Shown in pieces: positions 51,690 through 61,995 of a DNA stretch of 64,000 nucleotides (the first letter of the stretch is position 1; every line of letters starts with the position of its first letter). The notes below the pieces were generated by a model, which was not told the origin of the DNA, ran no database searches, and worked only from the letters and a program-made list of their open reading frames with translations. The stretch is from Antedon bifida (Eukaryota; Echinodermata; Crinoidea; Comatulida; Antedonidae): contig OY727096.1 in assembly GCA_963402885.1 (NCBI GenBank), positions 7,573,501-7,637,500 on the forward strand, read 5' to 3'. Made by a program: the position numbers and the translations under genes.

Positions 51690-52150
51690 AAAGTTTACTC
51701 ACGCCTAGCATTTTATTTTATTAACGGTAGCCAAGACATATATACGAAAGGAATCCCAGTGTCAGATATCAACTGTTACAAGCAGATTCACTAAAATGGA
51801 AATCTTGATCCACGATGATCCATCAAAGAACCTGCAAGATCTTCAACACAAGAGGTGAGTTTTCAGACCTATGCTTTTTGTATTATTGTTATTATATTTT
51901 TGGAACGTTTTATCTGACAATTTCTTGGAGTTTCATTTAACGTAGTTTGTTAGTTTGGATTATTAGAATAATTACTGATAACTGTATAATTTAATTTTAT
52001 GTTTCAATGTAATAGAAGAACACTGTTTCCCGACGATTAGCTGATTTTGACATCCAGTGATCAAATGTCTGCTTTCATTCCTGACATGACAGTTAGAAAG
52101 GTTGATTGGACAACATTATCACCATGATTTCGACTGCTTGAAAATATTAG
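51690..52150 (+). pseudogene. Decayed copy of the VPS13B 3' end (exons 48-49)
   Basis: Part 1 (about 51,696-51,855) aligns with VPS13B exon 48. CACGCCT matches; from the GGTAGC to CCAGTGTCAG the two run 34 bases without a gap; then ATCAAAGAACCTGCAAG...CTTCAA parallels ATTAAACAAGCTGCAAC...CTTCAA. Even the junction corresponds: GAG/GTGAGT here, GAT/GTAAGC in the gene. Part 2 (about 52,000-52,130) aligns with the intron end and exon 49: CAATGTAATAG/AAGAACAC against TAATGTAACAG/AAAGACAC, then TAGCTGATTTTG, TTCATTCC and GACA..TT.ATC.CCAT. In-frame stops, frameshifts and a deletion destroy the frame. Because intron edges are included, it arose by genomic duplication, not retroposition. The intron is ~150 bp and lacks the minisatellite present in the functional gene. 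Confidence 0.75.
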
Positions 52151-54285
52151 ATTTTGATTTAATAAAAATAAATAGAATAAATAAATAAATTTATTTTCTT
52201 TTTCTCTTTCAATGTAAACAAAAATACAAATTTTAATATAAATTATAAAGAGGCAAAACCCAGGAAGGGTCCTCCAACAAAAAACATGTGAAGGCTAGCC
52301 ATTTAAAAAAAATAAATAAATTGTAATCATATTGATATTTGATTTAACATACAGAAACAAAAGGGGACAGCAAAGCACAAAAAGACAAGATGATTGATAC
52401 CATGGAAGCACAGAAAACCAAAATGTTTTTATTCTGTTTTACTTTTTTCTGATATTGTTAGTGAAGTATAGAGTATTGTATTGTAAGCCTTTATAAAAAA
52501 AGGTAATTAGGCTGTGGTCACACAACAGACATGGCCAATCGAAAGAATGTCCGCATTCTGCACCTGTAAGTTTGTGCTTAATCCTTCATCTGAATAACGA
52601 GCCAAATCACTTTGGATGAGGCAAGATTTTTCTTTCCCTTTCTTCTATATTTAATTTTGTTATTTCTTTTATTCTTTTCTTTTGTTTTCTTTCATTATTC
52701 TCTTTCATCATTTTGTTTTCCTTCATTATTTTCTTTTCTTTCATTATTTTCTTTCTTTCTTTTTTTTTCTTTTTTATCCTCTTTATTCTTTCTTTTTTTC
52801 TTTCTTTCATTCCTTTCTCTTTCATTATTTCAATTTATTTGTTTTCTTTCATTTATTTCTTTCTTTCTCTTCTTTTTTCATTCTTTTATTTCCTTTAATT
52901 TCTATCTTAGTAATCAATGTACGTGGTTCAATTAGGGACATATACATGTGATATGTTTTTATTTTTAGATAGATATTTATCGGGATAAACGTTTACCATG
53001 ATAACAATCTTGTTTAAATCTTATATTAGATAGATAATAGACTAAAGCATACAGTATAATTTGTATGTTCAAAGAAGAATAAGAAATTTGGTTTTACACT
53101 CTATAATGATTATGATTATCATTATTATAGATACTATTTATCAATGTAAATTATGTTAGACTTAACATTTTAAAATCCATATAGGCAAGGCAAGTGTGGT
53201 TTTATTTCGGGATGCTTTTATTAATATTACGTTCAATTCACTTTTGATCAGAACTAGTGGTTTTCGCTAAACAGAATCGCTAACTTACCTTAGATCATTT
53301 TTGCCAGGTTTTTAAATGGATTTATATTTCTAGCACTGTTTCAACCGAATTTTACCTCTGTTATTTTATCAGGGAAGGATATACGGTGGAAAAAACCCGT
53401 TTATCATTTTAACAATCTTTAAAACAATTTGTAATTTAACAACAAAGATTGTAGATAGATTATAGACTAAAACATAATAGTAAAGGTAATATTTTGCACT
53501 CTGTAATGATTATGATTATTATATGATTATGGATACTATTATATCAATGTAAAGTTGTAAAATGTTTGGTTTAATGTTGGAATGCTTTGATATTACGTTC
53601 AAATCACTTCTGATCAGAACTAGTGGTTTTCACTAAACAGAATCGCTAACCTACCTTAGATAATTTGTGCAATGTTATCAAATGGATTTATATTTCCTGC
53701 ACTGTGTCAACTGAATTTTACCACTGTTATTTAAACAATATTTTTGAATTTTATCACTGTTTTAACTGAATTGTATGCACCGGTGACATGATTTTATGAG
53801 GGAAGAGTAAATTTCACACTTCCCTGATTATATAAATATTATAACTGAATTTTATTACTGGATTTCATGCGTAAAAAAGTAGGGGTTTTTTGTTGTAAAA
53901 TCATATGTTTTGCAATTTTGTTCTGTGTTTCAATGCTAAGCGTCATATACTTTATATATAAGTAATGATTTTAACATAAAATACTACAAGAACTGAGATG
54001 TGCCGTACTTACAGTAAAATATACAAACGATACTTGTCCTGTTGGCCTTGTGAAATCCTACTCAGGTCTACTTTAATAATGTTGATCGTTTAAAAATTCA
54101 CTTAAAGTTGAATTGAATTAATCAAATGGATGAAATCATAATTGAATTTAGAAAATGTTATAAGACCCACAGCCAATTGTCGGTTAAGAATGATACGGTA
54201 GAGATTTTCAACAAATATCAATGTATGTTACAAAGTAATCATGCACTCTACTTTTTCAAACATATGAAGATAAATGCAATAGTCT
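52151..54285. other. Intergenic: homopyrimidine tract and a diverged tandem duplication, no gene
   Basis: 52,620-52,900 is an almost pure C/T stretch (TTTCTTTC-type), the sole reason for long frames there. 53,010-53,365 and 53,400-53,760 are diverged copies of one unit; both have CAGAACTAGTGGTTTTC, AAACAGAATCGCTAAC and AAATGGATTTATATTTC. Nothing coding was recognised. Confidence 0.6.
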
Positions 54286-54595
54286 AAAGCTCTGTCTACA
54301 CTATCACATCACAAAAAAAATGTGATGTTCCCAAATATGGAAATGATGTCTTATCACTACCATATTTGGGCATATCACTACCATATTTTGGCACATCACA
54401 TTTTAATAATTTATCGTGCTTATAAACTAAGTCTTATTTGAGGCTTAGGGAGTGAAGTTGAAAGAGTCATGTGACAACCCTGCACTAGGTCAGGATTGAA
54501 CCTTGGGATTGGAAGGCAAGTACGTTAACCACCAAGCTACAGCTCCACTACAAAAATAGTTTGTTGGTAGTTTGATAGTGTAGACATAGCTTTAT
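54286..54595. mobile_element. MITE family 1 copy interrupted by a SINE
   Basis: AAAGCTCTGTCTACACTATC opens the element and TTTGATAGTGTAGACATAGC closes it, but the two halves are separated by a foreign block at about 54,407-54,550. The block is the tRNA-derived SINE, so the SINE is younger than this MITE copy. Confidence 0.75.
54407..54550 (-). mobile_element. tRNA-derived SINE nested in a MITE
   Basis: Same element as at 22,375-22,525: on the minus strand TAGCTTGGTGGTTAACGTAC and AAGGTTCAATCCTGACC (A- and B-box), with the body running to TAATTTATCGTGCTTA on the plus strand. Confidence 0.75.
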
Positions 54596-54984
54596 GATGG
54601 TGTTTTATGAGTGATCAGTTTTAAATTTTAGGTTACAGTTTTTCATCGATATAAAAGTGAATGTCTATATTCAACAAACAAAATTAAATAATATGTTTTC
54701 AGGGGGACAATATACCTTTAAGGGTTTTACTGGTATTTTTAAAACATTTTAACTATTTTAAGTAACGTTTAACATGAACTTTGTTTTTTCTTGTATAGTA
54801 TTTTATCTGCCTTGTACCTTAATAAAAAAGATTTGTTTGACTTGTGCACCAATTATACATAAAATGTCAAATAGCATTAATTGATATCATCAAAAATGTT
54901 TTTGGGGTTTTCTGTGTAATATGTATGTAACAATGATCATTACAAGGTTTTTACACAATTAAAAAAATGTTATTATTTATCTGA

Positions 54985-56287
54985 ATAGCAATTATACCCG
55001 CCCCAGGGCGGGTTTCAAAATTAGTTTACAGCCTTCTCAGTACATAACACTCGACGCCAGTATCTGTCTATACTCACCAACCTCTACCCCTCTTCAATAA
55101 CACCCCATACTCTTTCTTAAAAAACGAATTCTTCCCAGTGATGGACAAATTTAATTCAACCTAAGCTAAATTGAGAGGAGTATACATAGCTATGATGGGT
55201 CTAATAATGGTTGAAGTACGTTGTAAATTGTGTAAATGAATAGGTGTCATATTGGCTGATAATTAAAATATCTAATTTAGATACTGCGGTCTCCAGCCTT
55301 CTTTCTCCTTTCACCACCCCAGCCACCATCAACAAACCTTAATTCCTCCCCTGGACAGTTCAAATATAGTAACTTTTCCTAGTACAATTCCAATCATATA
55401 GGTTACTTCATTACGCTAGTATTTTCGCTCCTCCTCCCCCTACAAACACACCCCAGATACACTGGGTGATGTGTTGAAGATGGTTTCAGTACAAATTATG
55501 TTATTATCACTCCCAACCCATAATCCCTCAGTGGCAAATGTAGTTTAAAACATTCCAAATACAGTTTCGGTGGTGATAGGCCTACATCCCCACCCCAAAC
55601 TCCCAGCCGCTTCCCAGGGATAATTAATTACTTTAACATTTTCCAACCACAATTCTGGTGTAAGCAAAATCCCCACTATCTCCCAACCCCACTCTCCCTC
55701 AATTGACGTTTTTTTCCGTGGAGGAATGGTGATGTAGTTGAACACAGTAACAGATAACAACGTGTGTATTTTCACACAGGAATGGATGTCTGTAATGAGA
55801 CAATCCAAGAGACCGATACATAGCTGGATATGGTTAAAGTACTTTGCTAAATGTGTAATTGAATAGGTGTCATATTGGTTAATGAATAAAATATCTATAT
55901 CTATACTTTTGTAGTACAATTTTACAATTCGATAGCCCCCACCCCCCCCCCCCTTCTACAAAAACCTCAGGAGTGGGGGCATTTTTTAAATGTAGTCTAA
56001 AACCTTCCGGGTACAATTGCCATCATTTTGATACCCCATATGTATGGTTACGTGCAGAAACAGAAATTTGTATAACGAACACACATCGAAAGTGGGGGTT
56101 TTGACCACATTTTGGTTCCTAACTTGGATCCTAGGTGGCGGATGATGTTGAAATATAGCTTAGAACATTCCCGGTACAATTGCGGTCATTTTGATATCCC
56201 ATATGTAAGATTACGTGCAGTAACAAAAATTTGTATAACGAACAAACAGACAGACAGACGTACAAACTCTCTCACTTATAATATAGA
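54985..56287. mobile_element. Non-autonomous transposable element of about 1.3 kb
   Basis: Begins at about ATACCCGCCCCAGGGCGGG and ends ACAGACAGACAGACGTACAA followed by TCACTTATAATATAGATT, an end type common in invertebrate retroelements. Internal blocks repeat: GAATAGGTGTCATATTGG at 55,242 and 55,863, and CGGTACAATTGC.. with TACGTGCAG around 56,000 and 56,190. It splits one copy of a tandem duplication: the flanks 54,850-54,985 and 56,287-56,440 reappear, undivided by the element, at 56,450-56,610 and 56,795-56,950. Confidence 0.6.
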
Positions 56288-57298
56288 TTGTGTCATCAAG
56301 TCGATGGATAACAAGAACCCATTGTAACTTGAGGATAAGCTTTTTGAAATCATTAATGCAGTTAATAATTGCGAAGTTCAAAAATAATTATTATATCATA
56401 AGGTGTCCATTAATCAAATTCTTCGGCGTGTAAATTGTATATAGATTATACATAATGTCAAATAGCATTAATTGTCATCAGAAATGTTTTTGGTGTTTTA
56501 CATAATACAAACCTGTTTACTTACAGTATAATATGTGTAATATGTATGTAACAATGATCATTACAAGGTTTTTACACAACAAAAAAATGGTATTATTCTG
56601 AACTGCAATGTTGTCATTTTTACTTAGACGTTATCTTCAACCAAGTTTGTTTACATGCAACCATTTTAAGTTCGAATGTATTGTCAAACACATCATGTCA
56701 ATTAAAATGTGTATTAGGCAAGGTTAAAAAGTCACGATTAAAATAGTTACAAACAAAAAATTACAGATTCTAGGTCACCGCTAATATTCTGTATTGTGTC
56801 ATCAAGTCGATGGATAACGAGAACCCATTGTAACTTGCGGGTAAGCTTTTTAAAATCATGAATGCAGTTAATAATTGCGAAGTTAAAAAATAATTATTAT
56901 ATCGGAAGCTGTCCATCAATCAAATTCTTCGGCGTGTAAATTGTGATCTTAATCATGTTTTTATTCATTCAGGTAGGGAGCCAGTTTTACACGATAACAT
57001 TAGTAGTTTCTACTTTTTGCGAAGCGACTAATTTTGCAACCAATCAGAGCTCAAGGAATGAGTTGTCATGCCTTCATGAACACTAATGCTTATCGAAAAG
57101 CTCAGGAAACACACCATGGAAATACAAATATTTTAGTAGAGAAACGGAGGTAGTGCGATTGTTTACCTGCAAGACAGGCTTTGAGAGAAATAGTAGCCCT
57201 ACATGTACGATATATATTAAAGAAATTCTGTATTATTGCTGTATTATTTTACTTCATAATCGACAGTAAAACGTTTTGTATTAGTTATATTTCTATAG
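56288..57298. other. Tandem duplication and leader region upstream of lectin gene B
   Basis: 56,288-56,440 and 56,795-56,950 are near-identical (GTGTCATCAAGTCGATGG ... AATTCTTCGGCGTGTAAATT). After that come ATTCATTCAGGTAGGG (56,968-56,983), echoed by ATTCATTCAGGTATGAG (40,664-40,680) upstream of gene A, and an acceptor-like TTATATTTCTATAG ending at 57,298. A non-coding first exon may lie here, but it cannot be fixed. Confidence 0.45.
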
Positions 57299-57320
57299 CG
57301 TTGTGAATTTTATTGTCAAA

Positions 57321-60300
57321 ATGGAACCAAGAGGACGTACAATAGACCTACTGCCACTATTTTTAATTTTTGCACATTGCATCATCTGTGTTGCTGGTGA
57401 GTTATCTATGTATACAGTAGTATAGAAACTAAAGCTCTGTTTACACTATCAAACTTTATGTTAGTGGTAGTGGTATGCCCAAAGAGGGTAGTGATATGAC
57501 ATCATCATGTCCATATATGGGCACATCACAATTTTTGTCACATAAAGTTTGATAGTGTAGACAAGGTTTAAGGACGAGAATTGTGTTTATGGCCTACAGT
57601 TTTGATCATTTTTGCACACATGTGATCTGACCGTGAATTTGTATTCGCCACTTTTTTATGCTTCGTTGTAAATAATAATATGGTAGTGGTATAACCAAAG
57701 AGGGTTGTGATATAACATCATCATGTCCATATATGGGCATATCGCATTTTTTGTCACATTGAGTTTGATAGTGTAGACAAGGTTTAGGACATCTGATCTG
57801 ACCGTGAACTTGTAATCGCCACTTGTTCGATACTTCGTTGTAGATAATAATAGACTAAAGATATTGCATTATACAACTTACTTCATGTTCTCCCAAGTTT
57901 ACTGTACAATACCTTTGAAATGCCATTGCAGTCGTCAAATCAAGTATACATAACGTTTAAATAAATGGGAATTTATTTTATTTCAGGGTGTCCAACTGGA
58001 TGGCATTACAACGCCGCATTTTCAAAATGCTACTGGGTCACCAACGCATCTGGTACGTGGAATTATACAAGAGATATATGCACATATTTTACCGGTGATT
58101 TAATCGAAATTTCAACTGAAGAAGAAAGCTTGTGGATACTTGAACGATTTGCTGAAGATTCCACATCAGATGGAGCTTGGATTGCCTATAATGATATCGC
58201 AATAGAAGGCTATTTTCAGTGGCTGTCTGGGATGAGTGGGAACTATACACGTATGGGTTTATTACAATTTTAATTAGAGAGAACTATCCGTATTAAGATA
58301 ATTTACTGTTATAATAATTTATTATAGATTTAATAAAACAACTTCAATACAGAAATACATTTTCGATAGTTAAATGTTAATCTTAGTATTTTAGCCTACT
58401 TGATTATAATATTTTGATGGTCGATAAAACGTTCGACTAGATACGGCAGACAAACCTACCAAAAGTATCAACTTACACAAATAAAAAGGCGGTAACATTT
58501 AGAACCCCTTAAACGATCGTTGTTGTATCTACATAAAGCTCTGCCTACACTATTAATGTGACCAAAAAATGGGATATTCCCATATTTGGACATACAGTTG
58601 TCATATCACTACAATATTTGGGAATCTTACTTCCATTTTTGGGCACATCACATTTTGTTGTTTGTCAAATTAATTTGATAGTGTAGACAGAGCTTAAGAC
58701 GAAGATAGCAGTATGTAATTGATACAGGGTCAACAAATGCAATTTTAAAAGCAGTGGTATCGGAATGTACCTACATGTCTTGCTAGCGAAGCAAAGACAC
58801 ATGAAAGCAGATTTAATAAAAATATATATATATATTTAAAAAGTTCATTTAATTGCTCAATCGTCCAATCAAATGACAAGAATATATTTAGATTATTTAG
58901 GTCTGTTATAATTATATTTTACGTTTCTTTAGATTGGTATGATGGTGAACCCAATCAATTGGGTAACGAAGATTGTGCTGTTCTGCATAAACCTTCAAAC
59001 GGTGCTTGGCATGACATCTCGTGTGCAGAAACAGCGTGGGTAGCGTTATGTAACAAATGTAAGTAATACAATATGATTATATTACGTTTGGTATATTTAC
59101 ACACAGGCTACTGTAGATATTATTATTAATATTATTTCTTCATTATTACCTCCACCTAAGAGATGTGGTGGTGTGTGTGTGTGTGTGTGTGTGTATGGGC
59201 GAGATGTTAATTGGCATCTTTCCCAAATAATCACAAAACTTTTTAAAACCGAATTAGGTCTTCGCAATATTCTTGACGTATTCTTACGTATGTGATATCT
59301 TTAGGTTACAACTACCGAAACGCCATGCCGTTACCCCCTGCTGCGTCTAGACCGGGGGGACCCCGAAAGGTGGTAAACAATCGGCACCAATTAGATGAGA
59401 TACCACCTAATTTCACCATGGTATCTACAATATCTAAGCCAGGCTAGTTGGGGGAGGGGGTCTCTAGTCGAAATTTAGAGGGGTCTGCCAGGACCAAGGC
59501 AGTGTACAGATAGTCTGTAATAGGTCATTTGGTATTTCTTACAATGTGCTAAATCATATAATATTGGTTGCTGGTGGTATCTACAATATCTAAGCTAGGC
59601 TAGTTGGGCGGAGGGGGTTTCTAGTCGAAATTTAGAGGGGTCTGCCAGGGCCAAGGCAGTGTATAGATAGTCTGTAATAGGTCATTTGGAATTTGTTACA
59701 ATGTGCTAAATTATATAACATTGGTTTCTGGTGGTATCTACAATATCTAATCTAGGCCAGTTGGGTGAAGGGGGATCTCTAGTCAAACTTTAGGGTGTCT
59801 GGCACTTGTGGTGCAGCAGACAATTAGTCTGTCGTTACCTATTTGGTATTGTATGAACACAACTTGTTTATTTGGCATTAATTTTGAGTGGTACCTCACT
59901 CATCTATGCTATCCCCATTTTAAGGCCCTCTCTGGGGGTCTGGTGAGCCTATTGCAGCAGACAAAATGTCTGTCGTTGGTGATATTGGTATAAGGATGCC
60001 AATGGGCATTCCATGGTGGTGAAATTAGGTGGTATCTCTCTTATCTAATTGGTACCGATTTTTTTAGCACCTTTTGGGGTCCCCCCGGTCTCTAGACGTA
60101 TCAAGGGGTACCCGGCAGAATCCCATTTACATTGACTTCAATTGACCCCCAACACACTTAAATAGTCAGATATAGGTACCTAGCTCATCTAAACAAATGT
60201 CTCTGGGCTGTCTGTCTAATTGTCACTACTCTTTAACATAGAAAGCATTAAAAGGTAAATTAATTGAAATACCTTTTCCTTTCAACATTAATATACACTG

Positions 60301-61995
60301 ACGCTTGTTGTTTGCAGCGATATTGTTTATCTTCTGCTTCATATTGCTTCTTTCTTGCTTTATTCAATTCTTTCTTCAAATTCTCCAATTCTTCGTTGAA
60401 AATCTCACTAAATCGACACATTTCTGATTCATTCTACAAAGAAAACTTAGTATTATGCTCTGTCTACACTATCAAACTTTATGTGACAAACAAATGTGAT
60501 GTGCCCATATATTTGAACCCGATGACGTCATATCACTACCTCACATACACCTCACACATTTTTGTCAAACTAGTTTGATAGTGCAGACATAGCATTAGAA
60601 ACAATCTACCCTTTTTTCAAAATTACCTACTACATTATCTTGTACACATGCGCACAATCAAAGATTTGTTACATTCTATATACGTCTTCTTTATTAATCA
60701 ATTGCTCCTTAAGCTTTTTCATTTCTTCTTCATGCTTTTCTTTCCTAGCTAGGCCCTACTAGATGGCCGGTAATGTACCACTTTTAAAAATCCACACAAT
60801 GTCGTAACTCTTTATATATATGGCTAGCTCTGGACTTTATCTAGCTTGGTAGTGGTATCAATGACTATCAAATAAATAAATGTTACGTAGCATAAAAAAT
60901 AAAGCTGAGGTCGGATCTGACAGAAAAAAAGACGGTCGTTTTTAATCACATTTGTTGTAGTTAATACAAAGTATGTACATTTGTATTTATAATCTACTAC
61001 ACGCGTACAGTAATAATATCAAATTCGCCGATTTCCTCTCTATTGTTAATAAATGCCAAACCGGCCATGATTGACAACTTTAATATAGATCGACGTCGTT
61101 GTAATTACCAGGACTTTCAATTTGATAACACAGCAATTTCGTAATTTTTAAGAATCAAATAAGACAGTCAAACAATATGTTAAATTCAAAATTCATTTAT
61201 TAATCCTTTCGGAAATGTAAAAAAATACAAAAGAGGAAGAAAACGTCATAAAATATGAGTACAAATTTAACAATAACCTTATTGCAAATCATCAGTTACG
61301 TTTAAAATTTTATTAAAAATGACTTGTGGAATATGGAACAATGGAATATGATTGACAACTTGAATATAGATCGACGTAGTGGTAATTAGCAGGACTTTAA
61401 ATAACTGCAATTTGATAATACAGCAATTTCGAAATTTTAAAGAATCAAATAAGACAGTCAAACAATATGTTTTAGTAAGTCGAAAACAACGGAATATGAA
61501 TAATTAAGATTAAAAGAAGTAAAGAAGTATGACTTTGCTTCATTTACTTTTTTCGGCCGTACTGAAGAAGTTAGCCATTTTGTCTGTAGTTTGCTGTGCT
61601 TAATCATGGTCAGCGAATTGTAGTTGTATTTATAGAGCATTCCACAAACAATGTCGTCTCAATGCGTTTTGGATGTTTTCAATTACATGCTTTTCCCATT
61701 ACTGTACTATTATATAACATGCTTAGACTAATCATATTTCCAGATATCAACCCGCCCAATATTCAGTGTCCGTCTAACGAGACTTTAGTAACAGAATTAG
61801 GTACTGCAGCATCAGCCAATGTGAACTATTCAATCACAATAGAAGAGGCCTTCATTTCCTGTGTAACAATTGTACCGAACCCAGTTGACATATTCCCTGC
61901 TGATCTACATTTGGGAAAACATCATTTTTACTTCGAAGCTTACGATCGTTACAATAATTCCGTAACGTCGTGTGCATTTACAATAATTGTTGAAG
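57321..61995 (+). CDS. Secreted C-type lectin with HYR domain (lectin gene B), paralogue of gene A
   Basis: Exons 57321-57396, 57987-58250, 58933-59058, 61744-61995, all phase 1 at their ends. Exon 1 is a signal peptide ending CIICVA. Exons 2-3 form a long-form CTLD: GCPTGW, FSKCYWV, IC, WIAYND, EGYFQWLSG, then EPN, EDC, WHDISC and LCNK; six Cys and EPN are kept, while WND is WHD. Exon 4 is an HYR domain (CPSNETLV, IVPNPVDIFPADLHLGKHH, TSCAFTIIVE). Intron positions and phases equal those of gene A exons 1-4, so the two are tandem paralogues. The last exon ends GAA G/GTTAGT: it either splices to an exon not seen here or reads into TAG at 61,998-62,000, giving about 240 residues. No AATAAA is near, so the 3' end is unsettled. 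Expected role: secreted glycan binding. Confidence 0.87.
57431..57570. mobile_element. MITE family 1 copy
   Basis: AAAGCTCTGTTTACACTATC on the left and TTTGATAGTGTAGACAAGGT on the right; core GGTAGTGATATGACATCATC. In intron 1 of lectin gene B. Confidence 0.75.
57681..57786. mobile_element. MITE family 1, partial copy from a local duplication
   Basis: Repeats the right two thirds of the copy at 57,431-57,570, and the flank after each (TGATCTGACCGTGAA, CGCCACTT, CTTCGTTGTA) is also repeated. So a ~225-bp block containing the MITE was duplicated in tandem. In intron 1 of lectin gene B. Confidence 0.65.
58535..58695. mobile_element. MITE family 1 copy
   Basis: AAAGCTCTGCCTACACTATT on the left, TTTGATAGTGTAGACAGAGC on the right, GGGCACATCACATTTT near the right end. 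In intron 2 of lectin gene B. Confidence 0.75.
59165..59196. repeat. (TG)n microsatellite
   Basis: A run of GT dinucleotides (about 12) in intron 3 of lectin gene B. Confidence 0.9.
59318..60122. mobile_element. Foldback element with long inverted ends and internal tandem repeats
   Basis: Left end about 59,321-59,420 and right end about 60,011-60,120 are inverted copies. CTAGACCGGGGGGACCCCGA and CCACCTAATTTCACCATGG on the left answer CCATGGTGGTGAAATTAGG and GGGGTCCCCCCGGTCTCTAG on the right. Inside are three direct copies of a ~155-bp unit (GGTATCTACAATATCTAA..CTAG..AGTTGGG) at about 59,420, 59,573 and 59,731, and CAGACAAT/CAGACAAAATGTCTGTCGTT repeats nearby. No coding frame. In intron 3 of lectin gene B. 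Confidence 0.8.
60260..60744 (-). pseudogene. Coiled-coil coding remnant, two exon-like blocks on the minus strand
   Basis: Block 1 (60744-60684) reads KEKHEEEMKKLKEQLINKED and ends GAC/GTATAT in phase 0. Block 2 (60433-60260) follows an acceptor CTTTGTAG and reads, in phase 0, NESEMCRFSEIFNEELENLK and on through KKELNKARKKQYEAED to a TAA at 60,260-60,262. The amino-acid pattern is strongly coiled-coil and the two phases fit. Against a working gene: block 1's acceptor lacks a pyrimidine tract, no upstream exon was found, and a MITE sits between the blocks. The style recalls the C-terminal coiled coil of GIMAP/AIG1-like GTPases, but no GTPase domain is present. It lies inside intron 3 of lectin gene B, opposite strand. 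Confidence 0.45.
60453..60597. mobile_element. MITE family 1 copy
   Basis: GCTCTGTCTACACTATCAAA on the left, TTTGATAGTGCAGACATAGC on the right, GATGACGTCATATCACTACC in the core. It lies between the two coiled-coil blocks on the other strand. Confidence 0.75.
61066..61470. repeat. Diverged tandem duplication, period about 283 bp
   Basis: ATGATTGACAACTTTAATAT.. at 61,066 recurs at 61,348, and both copies run to AGACAGTCAAACAATATGTT. In intron 3 of lectin gene B, before the HYR exon. The rest of this intron (60,836-61,743) shows nothing else recognisable. Confidence 0.7.

Noticed and set aside
51796-51855. Short ATG frame ending in GTGAGT, read as a new first exon
   Set aside because: It coincides with the part of the VPS13B relict that aligns to the end of exon 48; the donor is inherited and the surrounding frame is broken.
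52607-52935. Several overlapping open frames on both strands (Phe/Leu/Ser-rich and Lys/Glu-rich)
   Set aside because: Produced by a homopyrimidine tract of TTTC-type repeats; composition alone explains them.
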